Position numbers and translations under genes: made by a program. Of a stretch of 64,000 bases of DNA, positions 1-12,259 are shown one piece after another. The notes beneath the pieces are model-generated. The model ran no database searches. It was given only the letters and a program-made list of their open reading frames with translations, and was not told the origin of the DNA. Source of the stretch: Toxotes chatareus (taxonomy: Eukaryota; Chordata; Actinopteri; Toxotidae); the NCBI GenBank assembly GCA_016801885.1, contig CM028884.1:22864864-22928863 (forward strand), written 5' to 3'. Every line of letters starts with the position of its first letter. Positions within the stretch are counted from its first letter, which is position 1.

Positions 1-3000
1 TTTCCTTGCGTGGATGTCAATCCTGTTTGCAGATATATGGCTATCATTTCTGGAACTTTAAATTACAGGTCAAGCGTAACGGAACGAGCTCTAAAACTGG
101 CAACAGACAACCAGCCCTCTCTGTCTGGGAAATTGCAAACCAGTCACCAGCATTTTCTGAACAGACGGCACAGCTCTTGGTTTTGCGGGAACACAGGGTT
201 TCACAAGCTCGTAATTGGTCATTTTTATTAAAAATCACAATAACAGCCTATTTAGTGTTGGTGGAGGGCATAAAGGGCACTAGCAGGAGGAGTCTGACAG
301 ATGCAAAGGTTGTTGAGAACACACATACACAGATGGAGAGGAGGAGAGAGGCACAAGGGGGCGGAGCAGAGAAGGAACTGGAGGTGGCATGTAATAAACA
401 GATGGAGTGATAAGTTTAAGTGCTTTTCACCATGGCAGAAAATTGAAAGATTGAGAGGTTGATGGATGAGTTTGAGGAGAGCCTCTTTGGATGGTGGGAA
501 GGAAAATCAGAAGAAGAGAAAAGAGTGAAGGAAAATGCAAAGAATATGAGAAAAAAAAAGAAATGAGACCAACATTGATTGAGAGTGACAGGGACATGCA
601 GGAATGGAGACAGACAGAACAAGACTCTGTAGTCCCATGGTGCACTGGTGGTGATGATGTGTAGATCTGATTAATTAGCATTTCATTTGAATGTGATATC
701 AGCTGTCTGGTTCTCTGGTTGATTAGAATGAAATCAATCCTCCAGGAACAGCACTGAGCTCTGCAGTGATTTGGTAACTGCAGGTCACACGAGGCAATGT
801 GGCTCTGACAGACTCTTTGTAATCATGCACAATATTATAACATAACAAAATGTCAGACAATGCTTTATTTTGTAGGTGTGTTATTTCCTAATATTTTCTT
901 GAAATTTTCCTGGATAAAAAAAACCATGTAGTTTGGTTCTAATTACAGGAAAAATAGTTCTGTTTTGAGACTGTTTCTGCTAAACCATGGCATCATGGCA
1001 ACTTCGGGACCTGAACGTAGTGTGAAAGGTTTACTGTGATAAAATGATGTCTTATTCACTGACAACCAAGATAACAATTATGTGTGACACTGTCCGTCAC
1101 TGTCCAAGTAAGCTTCAGTTTCGTCATTACAGGGGAAAATGGCATGTCTTTCTTTCTCTTTGAAGATGTTTACTTGCAAAATCACAAAAGACTATTTTTG
1201 TATATACAGACATTAACATAAAGCTTCCAGCAAAAGCTTTATTATAAAACACCAGACCGTGCTGACTGATAGCTAAAAATAATGACATTTAGCTACATAT
1301 CCACAGCATTTTGCCAACATTGTTGTACCATTTGTGTCATTTTCTGCCAAGTGAATTTAATTTGCATATGAAAACAGATTCAAATTATCACCTTGACAGC
1401 ACATTAATTTCTTCCATTAGATGCTGCTGTAAATAACAGATATGACAGATCTTTTCTATACTGTGATGAAGATCGACAGTGTCTGTGTGTACAGGACTGA
1501 AGTTTCTCACCCAGACTGATGGGATCTGCTTGTTACTGTGGAAAACCCTAGCAGAGATGGAGCCATTTAAATTAATGAACAGTGTTTCTATTCATTCATA
1601 GTGATGAGTGTTTTAGAAACCACACAATTTATATTTGTAAAAAAAACAAAAAAAACATATATCACTAAGGTATGAAATATCATAAAGCAAAGGTGGCTAT
1701 ACATTTTAAAATATGCAAACAAGTCTCTACTGCCAACTACGATTTATTTCTTTTTTGCAGGACACAACCAGTAAATCTTACTGCTCTTCAATGTAAAATT
1801 TAGTTTTGTGTTGCAGAGGAATATTGCAACCACTGATGCTATAATATCCAGAGACAGACAGTTTTGTCATAACATTCATACTTGATCATATAATATTGAT
1901 AACAGAGTGTGACAGTAATAATTAACATTTTCCGATTGCTGTCCTGCCGAAGTGAACGACGAACACAAAGCAACTTCATTGGTTCACTTAGGAGTGAAGG
2001 AGCGTTTAACTTGAATGATGCCATGACAATAACTATCATGACAAGGATATTGCAATGCACAATAGCAGTGACACTAAAAGCTCCTTCCCAGACACACAGG
2101 GCCATAAGTTGTTTTTTAATGAAACCTCTCTGGGTTTGTGTTGTTGCCAGCTGAGCCAGGCAGATACAACGCTGTGCCTCATACAATAACCAGCTGCAGT
2201 TTCAACTGAGGAGAAAACAATATCTCTTTATGAAAGCTCCACTGCTGGAGTGTGCTGCCATAATATCACGTTGCTTTAAAAGGATATTTAATTTTTTTGT
2301 TGTGTGCTTTTGCATAACTGGTTTTTGAATCTGACAGATCTTACAATTACCCTTTATTGTAATCTACAGCTACAATAAGAAGCCCACAATCATGAAACAA
2401 TGAAGTCTATGCCACCAAACGTATTGGTTTTGAATCACCACACATCAAGCAAATTGTGACTTTATACAACAATGGTGAAAAGTCCCACAGTAAATCCCTT
2501 TGATTTGTCCTCTCCGGGCCTGAGTGTCGCCTGTGTGTTCCCCATGCTTTTTCTCTGCTGAGCTGATTGTCACGCCTGGCCCCACACCAATGCCTTCTCA
2601 TTACCATGTAGGATCACATAGCACCATTTAGCTGCTACTCATTAATTACTGCTGTGCTGCCCTCTGCATGCCAAAGAGGAAAGAGAAACACACACACACA
2701 AAGCCACGCACACGCCACTCTGTCGCTGTAGCAGCCGAAGCATCGTTTAGCACTCACTGCAGAGGACAATACACCACAATACAATCACCATTCATCTCCA
2801 TGACACACACTCATAGATTACAATATAAGACCCAGGGTTCAGGTGTATCAGTGTAATTCTCCATAACTGTCACTGAGGTGAAAATCATTTGCCTTTAGCT
2901 TCGCCTCTTTCTATCCTTCATTCAGTTGCATTAGTTCTTCAAACAGAGAGAAAAGGGATGAACTCTTGTGTGCATTTACAAGGGTAACTGTGGCGTTTCT

Positions 3001-3090
3001 AACCACTACTAGTGCTATGGAGCAATAATTTTGTGTGGGCACTTGTTTTGTTTGTTCTCATGCAAGCATACAGATGGCGAATGGTTTTAC
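1..3090. other. No gene seen; purine-rich patch
   Basis: Unique-looking AT-rich DNA. The plus strand is purine-rich at about 285-560 (aggaggagagagg and similar). Short open frames at the left edge show no domain. Confidence 0.5.
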
Positions 3091-3104
3091 AGTATTCCAC
3101 AGTT

Positions 3105-3200
3105 TTACCTGATCCACAGGTGGTGGTAATGCACCAAGAACTGCAGCAATGTGTCAGAAAAGACAGGGAGGAAGAGGACTGCTAGTTAGTAAACATGGAT
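3105..3200 (+). repeat. Short dispersed repeat (acaggtggtggtaatgcacc)
   Basis: The core cacaggtggtggtaatgcac followed by an accaa..ctgc and a purine-rich gaagagga stretch resembles a repeat common in fish that ends in a gaagaagaag run. This is a single decayed copy. Confidence 0.4.
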
Positions 3201-3255
3201 GTAAACAATGCAGTATACAAACAAGATATAATTGGTAAGCTTTGGTATATTTTGT

Positions 3256-3412
3256 GACCCTTGGACAGAGCAGACTAGCTGTTTCCAGTCTTTGTGCTAA
3301 GCTAAGCTAAGCTGCTGACTGTAGCTTTACGTTTAATGGACACACATAAGAGTGGTATTGATCTTCTAATCTGTCTGCCAGAAATGTCCAAAATGTCAAA
3401 CTCTTTCTTTGA
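3256..3412 (+). repeat. Dispersed repeat C (gctaagctaagct family)
   Basis: Contains gctgtttccagtctttgtgc, then tandem gctaagctaagctaagctg and gagtggtattgatcttctaa. I recognise this as an abundant short percomorph repeat; related copies occur here at 22430, 22020 and 46168. Confidence 0.6.
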
Positions 3413-3689
3413 GGTGGGTGTCAACGTATTTGAAAAAGCTTCGTAAAAAAAAAAAAAAAAAAGTCATTTCAAACATTTGCACATACTCTTAACACCAGCA
3501 TTTGCAGTTTACCTTAAAAAAAATCTAGTGAAAAGATGCCTGCAAGCCTGTCCTTCCAACGCATCCCGTCTTTCTATTCTAAAGCTCCCCTCATCTGTCT
3601 GTGCTGCCACCACCACCACCAACAACAAAACAAGCTCATTCATCACCTCTGCTTATTTGAAGAAGCACGATTCAGAGATAAGATAAGCA

Positions 3690-6600
3690 TCTCAGTGAGG
3701 AAACTGGACTGATGCCGCAGCAAACAGTAATAGGCTTTCATTGGTTCAATATAAACCAACCAGCAAGAAATACAAAGATATTTCACAGAAATAAGAACAG
3801 AGGAAATTGGGGGTCATATATCATCAACTGACAACTTCAGCAGTATTTCAAGCAGAAATGTATGAATATTTTATTAGAAATGTGTGGCCTAAAGCTGAAA
3901 AACAGTAGGTTAAAATAAGACATTATGCACATTTCATGTATATCAGGTGCAGAATGGACGCATTCAGCTATATGCATTACTGCAGCTGCTGCAGTTGTTC
4001 AGGTTGTCACACCTCAGCTGGAGGCATCATATGTGGAGCAAATCTGTGCAAGGTGCATGTGTAATGATGTCTGCTTCTATTATAATGATGATATATTTGT
4101 GGATGACACAGCACATGGTGTGTGTAGGTGCAGAGAAAAGCTGAAAAGTTTTTTGCAATTGAGTCCATGCGGTCAACTGCAAATAAATTGTGCCTCTCGT
4201 TGTGCATAATAACCTTCATGTGTGTAGTAATTCCACAGATAATCTGCTTTTGCTTTATGGCATAAGGCAGATGATGAAACCAAAAGACTGTATTCTTATT
4301 CTTATCCAAAATCGAGGATCAAAGGACAGGAGTTGTGTGCTGTTCAGATCGTAAGGCTATATTGTTTGTTGATGCTGTTTTCTGGTCTGACAAAACAGGG
4401 CATTGAAGGCATCGCTTGAGCTCTGGGGATGCATTGAGCATTTTATCCATCTGGAGTTCAGTTTAATTTTGATTCATATTTGCTGATTTTCTACGCCCTT
4501 ATTTTAGACTTTGTTTTGAATCTGTGAAACTAGCACAGGCAGAAATTCACAAATATTTAGTCAGAATTATTCTAAACATTACCATGGAGCAGTTCAAGGT
4601 TACAACAAATACTCTTTCACTATTTATACAAACAAATACAGCAGAAAATGTAAGAAATAAAACAAAAATACAGTCTTTAAGCCTCTTTGAAAAGACATCA
4701 TGAGCTATAGCTGGGGTGCAACCCTTTGAGGCTGCATCAGGGCAAAGTAACCAAAGATTGGGCAGTTTCGACCAGATAGGAATTGTAAAAAAAAAAGGAG
4801 AATCTGAAACAGTGCTAGAATGCTCTGACTGCAGCACAAATTAGTATTTAGTCTGCAGCAGTACTGCGACACAACGCTATTTATTTTCAATTATCCCAGA
4901 GCCACAAGAGATGGAAGTAATGTTGTTTTGTTTTTGCTGCTGCTCAGCAGATCACAAACGCTCTGTTTCAGCTTCCCTCAGATACTGTATATCAATCCTC
5001 AGGCCCCTACAGAGCTCAAAAACATCTGCGAACAAAAGACACTTTAAGGACAGTAGGAGATTATTAATGAATATCCATCAAGGGAAAACAATAAGATATT
5101 TTGGCATTAGAAGCTTCCAGATCTGGTAAACTGTTCTGCTACTTAAATTAATAAAAATGTATGCTGAAACACACACAACCTGGGGGTTAAACCACAATCA
5201 GTAAAGAATACAAAGTGTTTCTTCAGGTGCCCTCCTACTGACTTTATAAACACACAAGAAAAATCAAATCCAGGGCTGCAACAGCTGGTTCTCATTGGTT
5301 CCCACTGCTAACTGAGGTCACTTTCTACCTTTCGGCTCCCTCCTCCAACCGAGGGCCGTGATGTATATTTAAGTATGCACATGTGTGTATGGGTGTGTGT
5401 GTGTGTTCCAACCTCATCATCAGGATTAGTTGTGATAGGCGTTAACTGACCCTGAGTTCAGTGCCGGTCCAAATAAACAGTGGAGGTGTTGATTCTAACT
5501 CTCAGCAGCAGAACCTAGGGGACACCCCTCTAAACCAGATGTAACGACTTCCACAGACCCATAATCCTGCTGAGGAATAGCTTCATCACAGCCACACACT
5601 GCCCTCCTTCATGTGTGGGTATGTGTTTAGGGACACATGCAGACTCATTTGCAGAAACCATAAAAACACTGATGAGTATCTGAGGATTTGCCAGTGAGCA
5701 CAATGAGCAGAAAAGCAAATTTAGCTAAAATGTAAACACTGTTGAATGCAGCAAACAAATGTACATATTCTCAGTAAGATGTTGTTTGCATGACAGCAGA
5801 ATGATCGCATAAAGATTACATTCACAGAATGCGTTTTAAGAACATCTTGCTTCTGTAAGTTGAAGGGGACAAAAAAAAATTACACCAAATATTTCCTCAG
5901 TAAGACAATGAAAGTGAAATAGTTGGTTCCTGCACACTGACAGCACTAAGAAGTGATGTTTAAGCTTGTTTCAGACATACAGCTCAATAAATTAATGTTT
6001 TCACAGATATCACAGCATGAAAACAAGCCATAATGTTCTCTTTTTTATTTCCCTGCTGGCTATATCTAATATTCTAGGTAGTCAGGTAAGAACACCAGAT
6101 GTGGGGGGGCCTCTTGACTTTGATGTGTAGTCATGTTGACAGAATGTCAGACTGCATCTCCACAGGATGTGATGGATTAGTTCCTGTGGTTAGAGACATC
6201 ATGCGAAAGTTGCAGTCCAACACCTTTTATTGGCAGATGAGACATGAATCCTGGACATCAGGCAAAACTACATCTAACATGTTGCAGTACTTTCGGAATT
6301 TAGCCTTCTGACTTTCTAATAATGTGTATTCGCACTTTAAGCATAGTCCTCTACCTCCAAACGTCCCCACGAGGAGAGAATAGATAATAGGTAGTCAGAC
6401 AGGCAGTACTTAGGCATGTAAGGGAAGTGAGAGTGCACTGTGTAAGGAGGTAGAGGAGTTCATCTCTATGCCAGTGCTCACACTTATTGATTAAAACAGA
6501 CCATGAAAGACAGTATCACCCTGAGGGTCAGTAGCTGATTAACCTCCACTTCTCAACATTTTAATCAACCACTGACCTCTAAAGAGCTGAAACAAGGAGG

Positions 6601-9600
6601 CTCTACCTTCTCTGCCCCCCCTCCCCCAGCCTCTTGGTGGGGGGCTGCTGTAATGAGACAGGCCTATAATGAACCTGGTCCCAGCAGACACTCACACCTC
6701 ACAGAAGTACAGCAGGAACTTTGTAAAAGATGCTCCTTGCCTGTAGTGGTTCATCGGAAATCAAGGCTGACGTCTCCATTAGTGAGTAATATGATGTAAA
6801 ACACTGTGAAATGTGTTACACACAAGGAACAGTGCAGGCTGTGATATGTGATTGTAAACAAACTGTCAGATCTTGGTTTAAAAGGGACAAACTATGAAAT
6901 ATATTCAGTTTATTTGTTGTGGTTCCTTTGACAAAACTTAAGAAAATGTGGCTGTGAACAAATATAAAATGTAACTGAACTATTTGTCCAATACTTTGGT
7001 TTAAAACCTATAAAATTTTGTACTGTTGTAGTGTTAATAATAAATGTCAGCATTCTAACACTAAACTAATATGGTGTACATGGTAAAAAAAAAAATACAC
7101 CTACTTCACATCAGCAGGTCAAGAGTAAAGCATCTCTTTAGGTGAAGTATAGCTTTACAGAGATGCTGCCATGACAGTAGCGACAGTAGTCTTATTTAGT
7201 GATGCAGACCTTTAGTGAAGGGTGATAAAATGTATTAATAATCATCAGCCAGTGTTATATCAGTGCTAGGAGTTGTGGCACCAGTATACATTAGCCGCCT
7301 GCTCTCTGTCAGTGGTATTTCTTGTGCTGCTCCTCACCTTTCAGCATGTCAAGATGCAAATAAACTTGCCAGTACTGCAAAATATCAATTAAAATGCCAG
7401 AGACCCCCTGAGACACCCCATATTTCGCACATTGTTTTGAATGTTTTGAACATTTCCAATGAAACTTGCACTGACAGATACCTCTAATGATGTCTTGGAG
7501 TTTTTTTTTTTTTTTTGTACTTGTGTCTTTCCACATAAATATGATGACTCTATCTGTTAAAAACGAAAGCATGATAAACTGAGCTAAAAAGCGTTATCCA
7601 ACCACTCTTTCACATTTTATTTTAGACTGAAGGAGAGCAACGTGACCTGAGCTCTAACTATTTGCTGAAACACCTCTGCTGCTGCTGCTGCTGCCTGGAT
7701 CATGCTGCTCTCGCTCATATGAGCCATCAGATAAGGGGGTCTATCTAATTCATATTCTAATTAATATGGAGCTGCACTTCCTGTTTCTCAGGGCCTTAGG
7801 GGAGGACATCATTCATCAGGCATTATCTTGAGCCGAAAGGTTCCTGTTCACCCAGCCAACTGTGCTCTTTCACACTCTGTGCTGGCTTTCTTTCATACAC
7901 TGCTCATCCCTTTGTCCGATCCCCTTACCTGTCACTTCCTGTCATTTTACACATAATAAGAGCATGTGGAAGATGGTTACTGTAGGTGTGTGTATGTGTC
8001 TGTGTATGGTTTTATATGCTAAGAGAAACAATACGGCAAACATGGGAGAGGAACTGAGAGAAAGAAGGAGGCAGCAGGATTCAGGAAGCTTTTGAAAATT
8101 GTGTGAAGGGAGACGTCTTTTAGTCTGTGGGAAACAGAGGAGTGGCTCATTTGGTTTTTTCACCATATGGAGCCAACCACATCTCATATCTGTCTCATTT
8201 TGTTGATATACAATTCAGTTCCTTTAATGTTGTTGTGTGAGTAGGCAGAAGTTAGGTTTGCAGCAGATTGGGTTTAATGTATAATTAAAGCTTAGTTGTA
8301 CAGTAGATATGGCTTCCTTTTTGAAAACCGTTGACAAAAACCAATTCAAATTAGTCAATCTGTGTGATATTATTATATATCATACCTGGAATAAATTGGC
8401 TACAATCATTGGGCATAAATAGCCATCTGGAGTATTCTTTCTTTTCCCTTTATGCCATTTGCGGTTATTATTTTCATTCATATACCCAGGCTTTTTAGGA
8501 AAGAAAAAACCTGTATGTCTGGAGAACATTCACATGTAGGGTCAGAGGGTTTAGGGGTTGGTTTTTAGTTATACCATGCTATGCCCCTTGCAGTTAAACC
8601 TACTTACACCCACTCATCTAAGAGTCTTATTTCTGGGAAATATAATGCTACAAAAGAGGTAACAATGTAGATTCAGAGATGTGGTCTATAATACAAAATA
8701 TGCAAATCTGAATGGAAATTGGTCTCTGTAAGTAAGCTGAGAAAGAAAATCCATAAATATAACTAATAATGTGACTTGTGATATTTGCATAGTAAATGAA
8801 TGTAAATGAGACAAAGTGGAATGAACTGTGAAAACTAAGTAATGCAAATTTAGGAAGGATTACAGAAATGTGGAAAAAAAAAAAAAGCCCCAAAGTGAAC
8901 TACTACTTAAACCTTAAGAAAATTCTCCTTTGAGTAATCCTAAAGGAAAACACTGCCAAGGACAAAGGCTGAGAGACATAAGATGTATGGTTTAGCCTCC
9001 ATTACAAGTAAAAGTCTCTCTTTCTAAATTGTACTTCAGTATAGCAACATTCACTTCAGTTATAATGTAGAAGTATCTCTTTTCAGGCAAAATGGCCTTT
9101 GCTGTTATATATTGAACAACTGGGTAGTTATTACTGATGCATTTATATGTAAACTGTATTTTATTGTTGGTTGAGGTGGAGCTAATTCTATGTATTTTAT
9201 ATATTGCCAGGTAGTTAAATTATTAAATTTATTGTATATGTTCAACATTAGCGGCTACAGCTGTCAGATAAATGTAGAGGAGTAAAGAGTTCAACAATCC
9301 CTCTGAAATACAAAGAACCATAACATTTAAATACTAGAAGAATTGTACTAAAGTACAGAATTTGTGTAAATGTACCTAGTTACCTTCCACCACTGATTTG
9401 ACCAGCTGTGTAAACATCTATAGATCACCCGCATTAGTTAACATGTGCCATGTGATTCTTTAAGCATAATAATAATTGAATTAATAATGCATCTGCCATA
9501 ACTGCAACTCCTTCAGTATATATGCACATGTACAATGAAGCGGAACTGTGAGATGGTAAACCAAGTTATGTAGCAATATAGCACTGTGTGAATGCAGTGC

Positions 9601-9990
9601 TTGCTGTATGTACATTTTATTGCTGAGTGGGGTGATGTGAGCACACTCCTCTGGGCTTGAATCTCTGCTCCAAAAAAGCTTCTTTAATCACTCTCTTCTT
9701 CTTTCTTTTAGCTGTTAAGAGTGAAGTTGGTTTGTAGAGCAAAGATGCTCTGACTCTTGCTCTAATTTGAATTTATTCTTGGCAGATTCACAGTATGTGC
9801 GAAGAGAGGAGGTGATCTGAGGAGCAGTGGGAGACGGAGAGTGGCAGTGCTAATGCAAACTGACCAGAGGTGACAGGCAAACTGTGACCAGAGGGAAAAC
9901 ACTCCTGAAGCACACACACTCATACACACTAGTGTCTCTGTACTCTCTCATTCAGTTTGGCTGGTGCATAAAGAAAGAACACACACTCTT
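3690..9990. other. No gene seen; mostly unique intron DNA
   Basis: AT-rich sequence with a short GT run at 5392-5406, a CTG run at 7676 and a homeodomain-motif block at 7740-7860. No repeat family recognised. Confidence 0.5.
7676..7694. repeat. (CTG)n trinucleotide run
   Basis: Six CTG units, followed by CCTGG. Confidence 0.9.
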
Positions 9991-10009
9991 TATTCAGGTT
10001 GGCAGATAG

Positions 10010-10200
10010 GGTGGCTTTAGAGAGGCCACTTTTCAACAGGAGTACTCAGGGTGAGGCCTCCATGTTGGCAGACATCCACCCTGCTTAAGGATCCCTGAGC
10101 AAGACACTTCAACTGTGTGCAGCAGGTTAACAGAGCTCACATTAACAGCTACTGTTCATGGTTAATTATACAACATTTACTGCTGATTCTGCATTGTGAT
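10010..10200 (+). mobile_element. SINE-like fragment without a tRNA head
   Basis: The stretch ggatccctgagcaagacact at 10089-10108 resembles the body motif tccttgagcaagacactgaa of tRNA-derived teleost SINEs. No A or B box is recognisable upstream, so this is a decayed or partial copy. Confidence 0.35.
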
Positions 10201-10526
10201 TGGACAGGAGATGCTTTATAAGACTCACATAAACAAAACAATCACATAATAGCACTTGTACCTGACTACTTGAGCTACGTCTCTTTGCTTTTGCTTTTGT
10301 TACATTTAATTAACCAAACAGCAATGGCACTCACTAAACAGCTTTCATTTCAAGAAACAAAATGGTCATGGACAAGATATTTCAACTTTTAACATTTCTG
10401 TTACTAGAAACACAACAGAGTCAGAACGGGAGTTAGATAAACTTGAACACGCTTAGATAAACATCCACACTGAGCCAAAATGAACTTTAAGATTTAACAA
10501 AGGAGGCTGGAGGGATGCAAAAGGAA

Positions 10527-10539
10527 GTTGCCTAGCAAC
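10527..10539. promoter_or_regulatory. Candidate RFX X-box
   Basis: gttgcctagcaac is a symmetric match to the RFX-factor X-box (RYYNYY, 1-3 bases, RRNRAC). RFX sites drive cilia and neural genes. Function here is not shown; the match is strong as a motif. Confidence 0.4.
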
Positions 10540-12085
10540 GGGAAAATATTTTTTTCCTGGCTGGGAACCAAAGAAAATTTATCAAAACAAACCTAAAGCT
10601 TCTGTCTGCCTTTGTCCTTGTGCCTACAGTCACATCACAGCAGTGCTTCTATCTCTTGGTATAAATCTTCTTCTCATATGTTACTGTTTATTTTTCCTAA
10701 ACCATTTAAAATGTGACAGGAGCAGAGATAAATGAAAGTGCCTGAAACACCAAATAGCACACTTCTGGGTGGGCCTGCTGCTGAAACTTGAGAGAGAAAA
10801 AGAGTTTTATATAGAAGGAAGGGAGTGTGAAGTTTTTACGACAGTAACTCACAGTGATGTTGCTTAAATTAACTGAAATGTGCTTAGGGATTAGGGATGA
10901 TAATTTCAATAAACATTGTTAACTTAAAAACCATTTCCCCTATTGGTTGTATAATTGCATCTGATATGGGTGAAAGTCTTATGTATTTCACATAAAAAAA
11001 TTACACAGCTCTCATTGTGTACACTACATTTATTTACTATTTCTGCAGATACAGCACCTTCACTGTCGCTGCACAGCTTTAACCAGTCAGTATGGACTGC
11101 CAGCTGGATTTAAGTTTTTGAAAAGCTAATGATCAACAAAATGAGTCATTCCATCACTGAAAGTTATCATTCAACTCTGTAGCTCTCTAGAGCATTTTAG
11201 TATCTTTTAGCTCATTGTTTTTATTTTTTTTCTATAGCACATTAAAAGAACTTGACAAGCTGGAGAGAGATATGGTGGTGGCTGTTTTTTAGTCAGTGTG
11301 CTTGGATTGTATTCTGCCCCTGAAAATGTGTGCTCGCCTGAAATGACCAATATTGTGCAACAAACCATCTAATGAAAACTGCATGTACTGTTATCTTTAA
11401 TTTGATAGTCTTGTTTTTTCACACCTGTCCAAACTGTGCAACACTGTTAGATTGTACATAGGATAATTTTGTTGTAAGATAAACACAATGTTTATCACAG
11501 TAGGGACTAAGTAAAAGAACAGTGTTTGCATCCAGTCCACCAAAGTGAGTCTTTAAAAGCTAAATTGATAAATAGGTAAAAGAGGTGGGTAGCTCCTTTT
11601 CTCAGTTTTTATGTTCCCATTTCAATTCAGTAGAACCCTGCACCTTAAATGAAAGAAGCAAGCTCCTATCTGCAGGTGTGCTGGGTTGCCAATGAGTGGT
11701 TATTAACACTTGCACTGGTTGAGCTTTCCCCTATTTGTGTGCACACCCCTGAGATAACACTTGACAATGTAGCACATCAGACCAGCTCTCATTTCAGGGG
11801 CTTCTCCTCCTTCCGGTCCCCTGCCAGCTCTGGAAAAGTAACTCAAAAGAGGGCAAAATAAAATCTAACCATAAAATCCTAAAATTCAACAGAGAACGTG
11901 TGAATGGGAGTAATCCCATGCCAAAGATATTTTTGAGAGCTTTCCTTCTGTTTGGAGTATTGTGAGGTTTCCTACAGATTTGTTCTACGCTGCCTCTCCT
12001 CCCCAAAACACCACCTTCCACTCAGTCTTCCTCAGCTCACACATTCGCACACATATGCACTTTTGTTTTCATCTCTGGCTGTCTG

Positions 12086-12110
12086 ACACACACACACACG
12101 CACGCACAGC

Positions 12111-12165
<55 letters not shown>
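12086..12165. repeat. (CA)n microsatellite
   Basis: About 80 bp of CA units, with a few CG interruptions (cgcacgcacagcacacgc) in the first third. Confidence 0.95.
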
Positions 12166-12166
<1 letters not shown>

Positions 12167-12259
12167 TCTCTCTGTTTTCCTTTAGCAGCTCCTGACAGGT
12201 GGTCCTGCGGGGCCCATCTCAGTTGGCAGTAGGCTACATCTCCCACTAAAGCCTCTCCA

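Noticed and set aside
6..410. 134-codon frame at the left edge
   Set aside because: No domain, no splice context, and the end is purine-rich low-complexity DNA.
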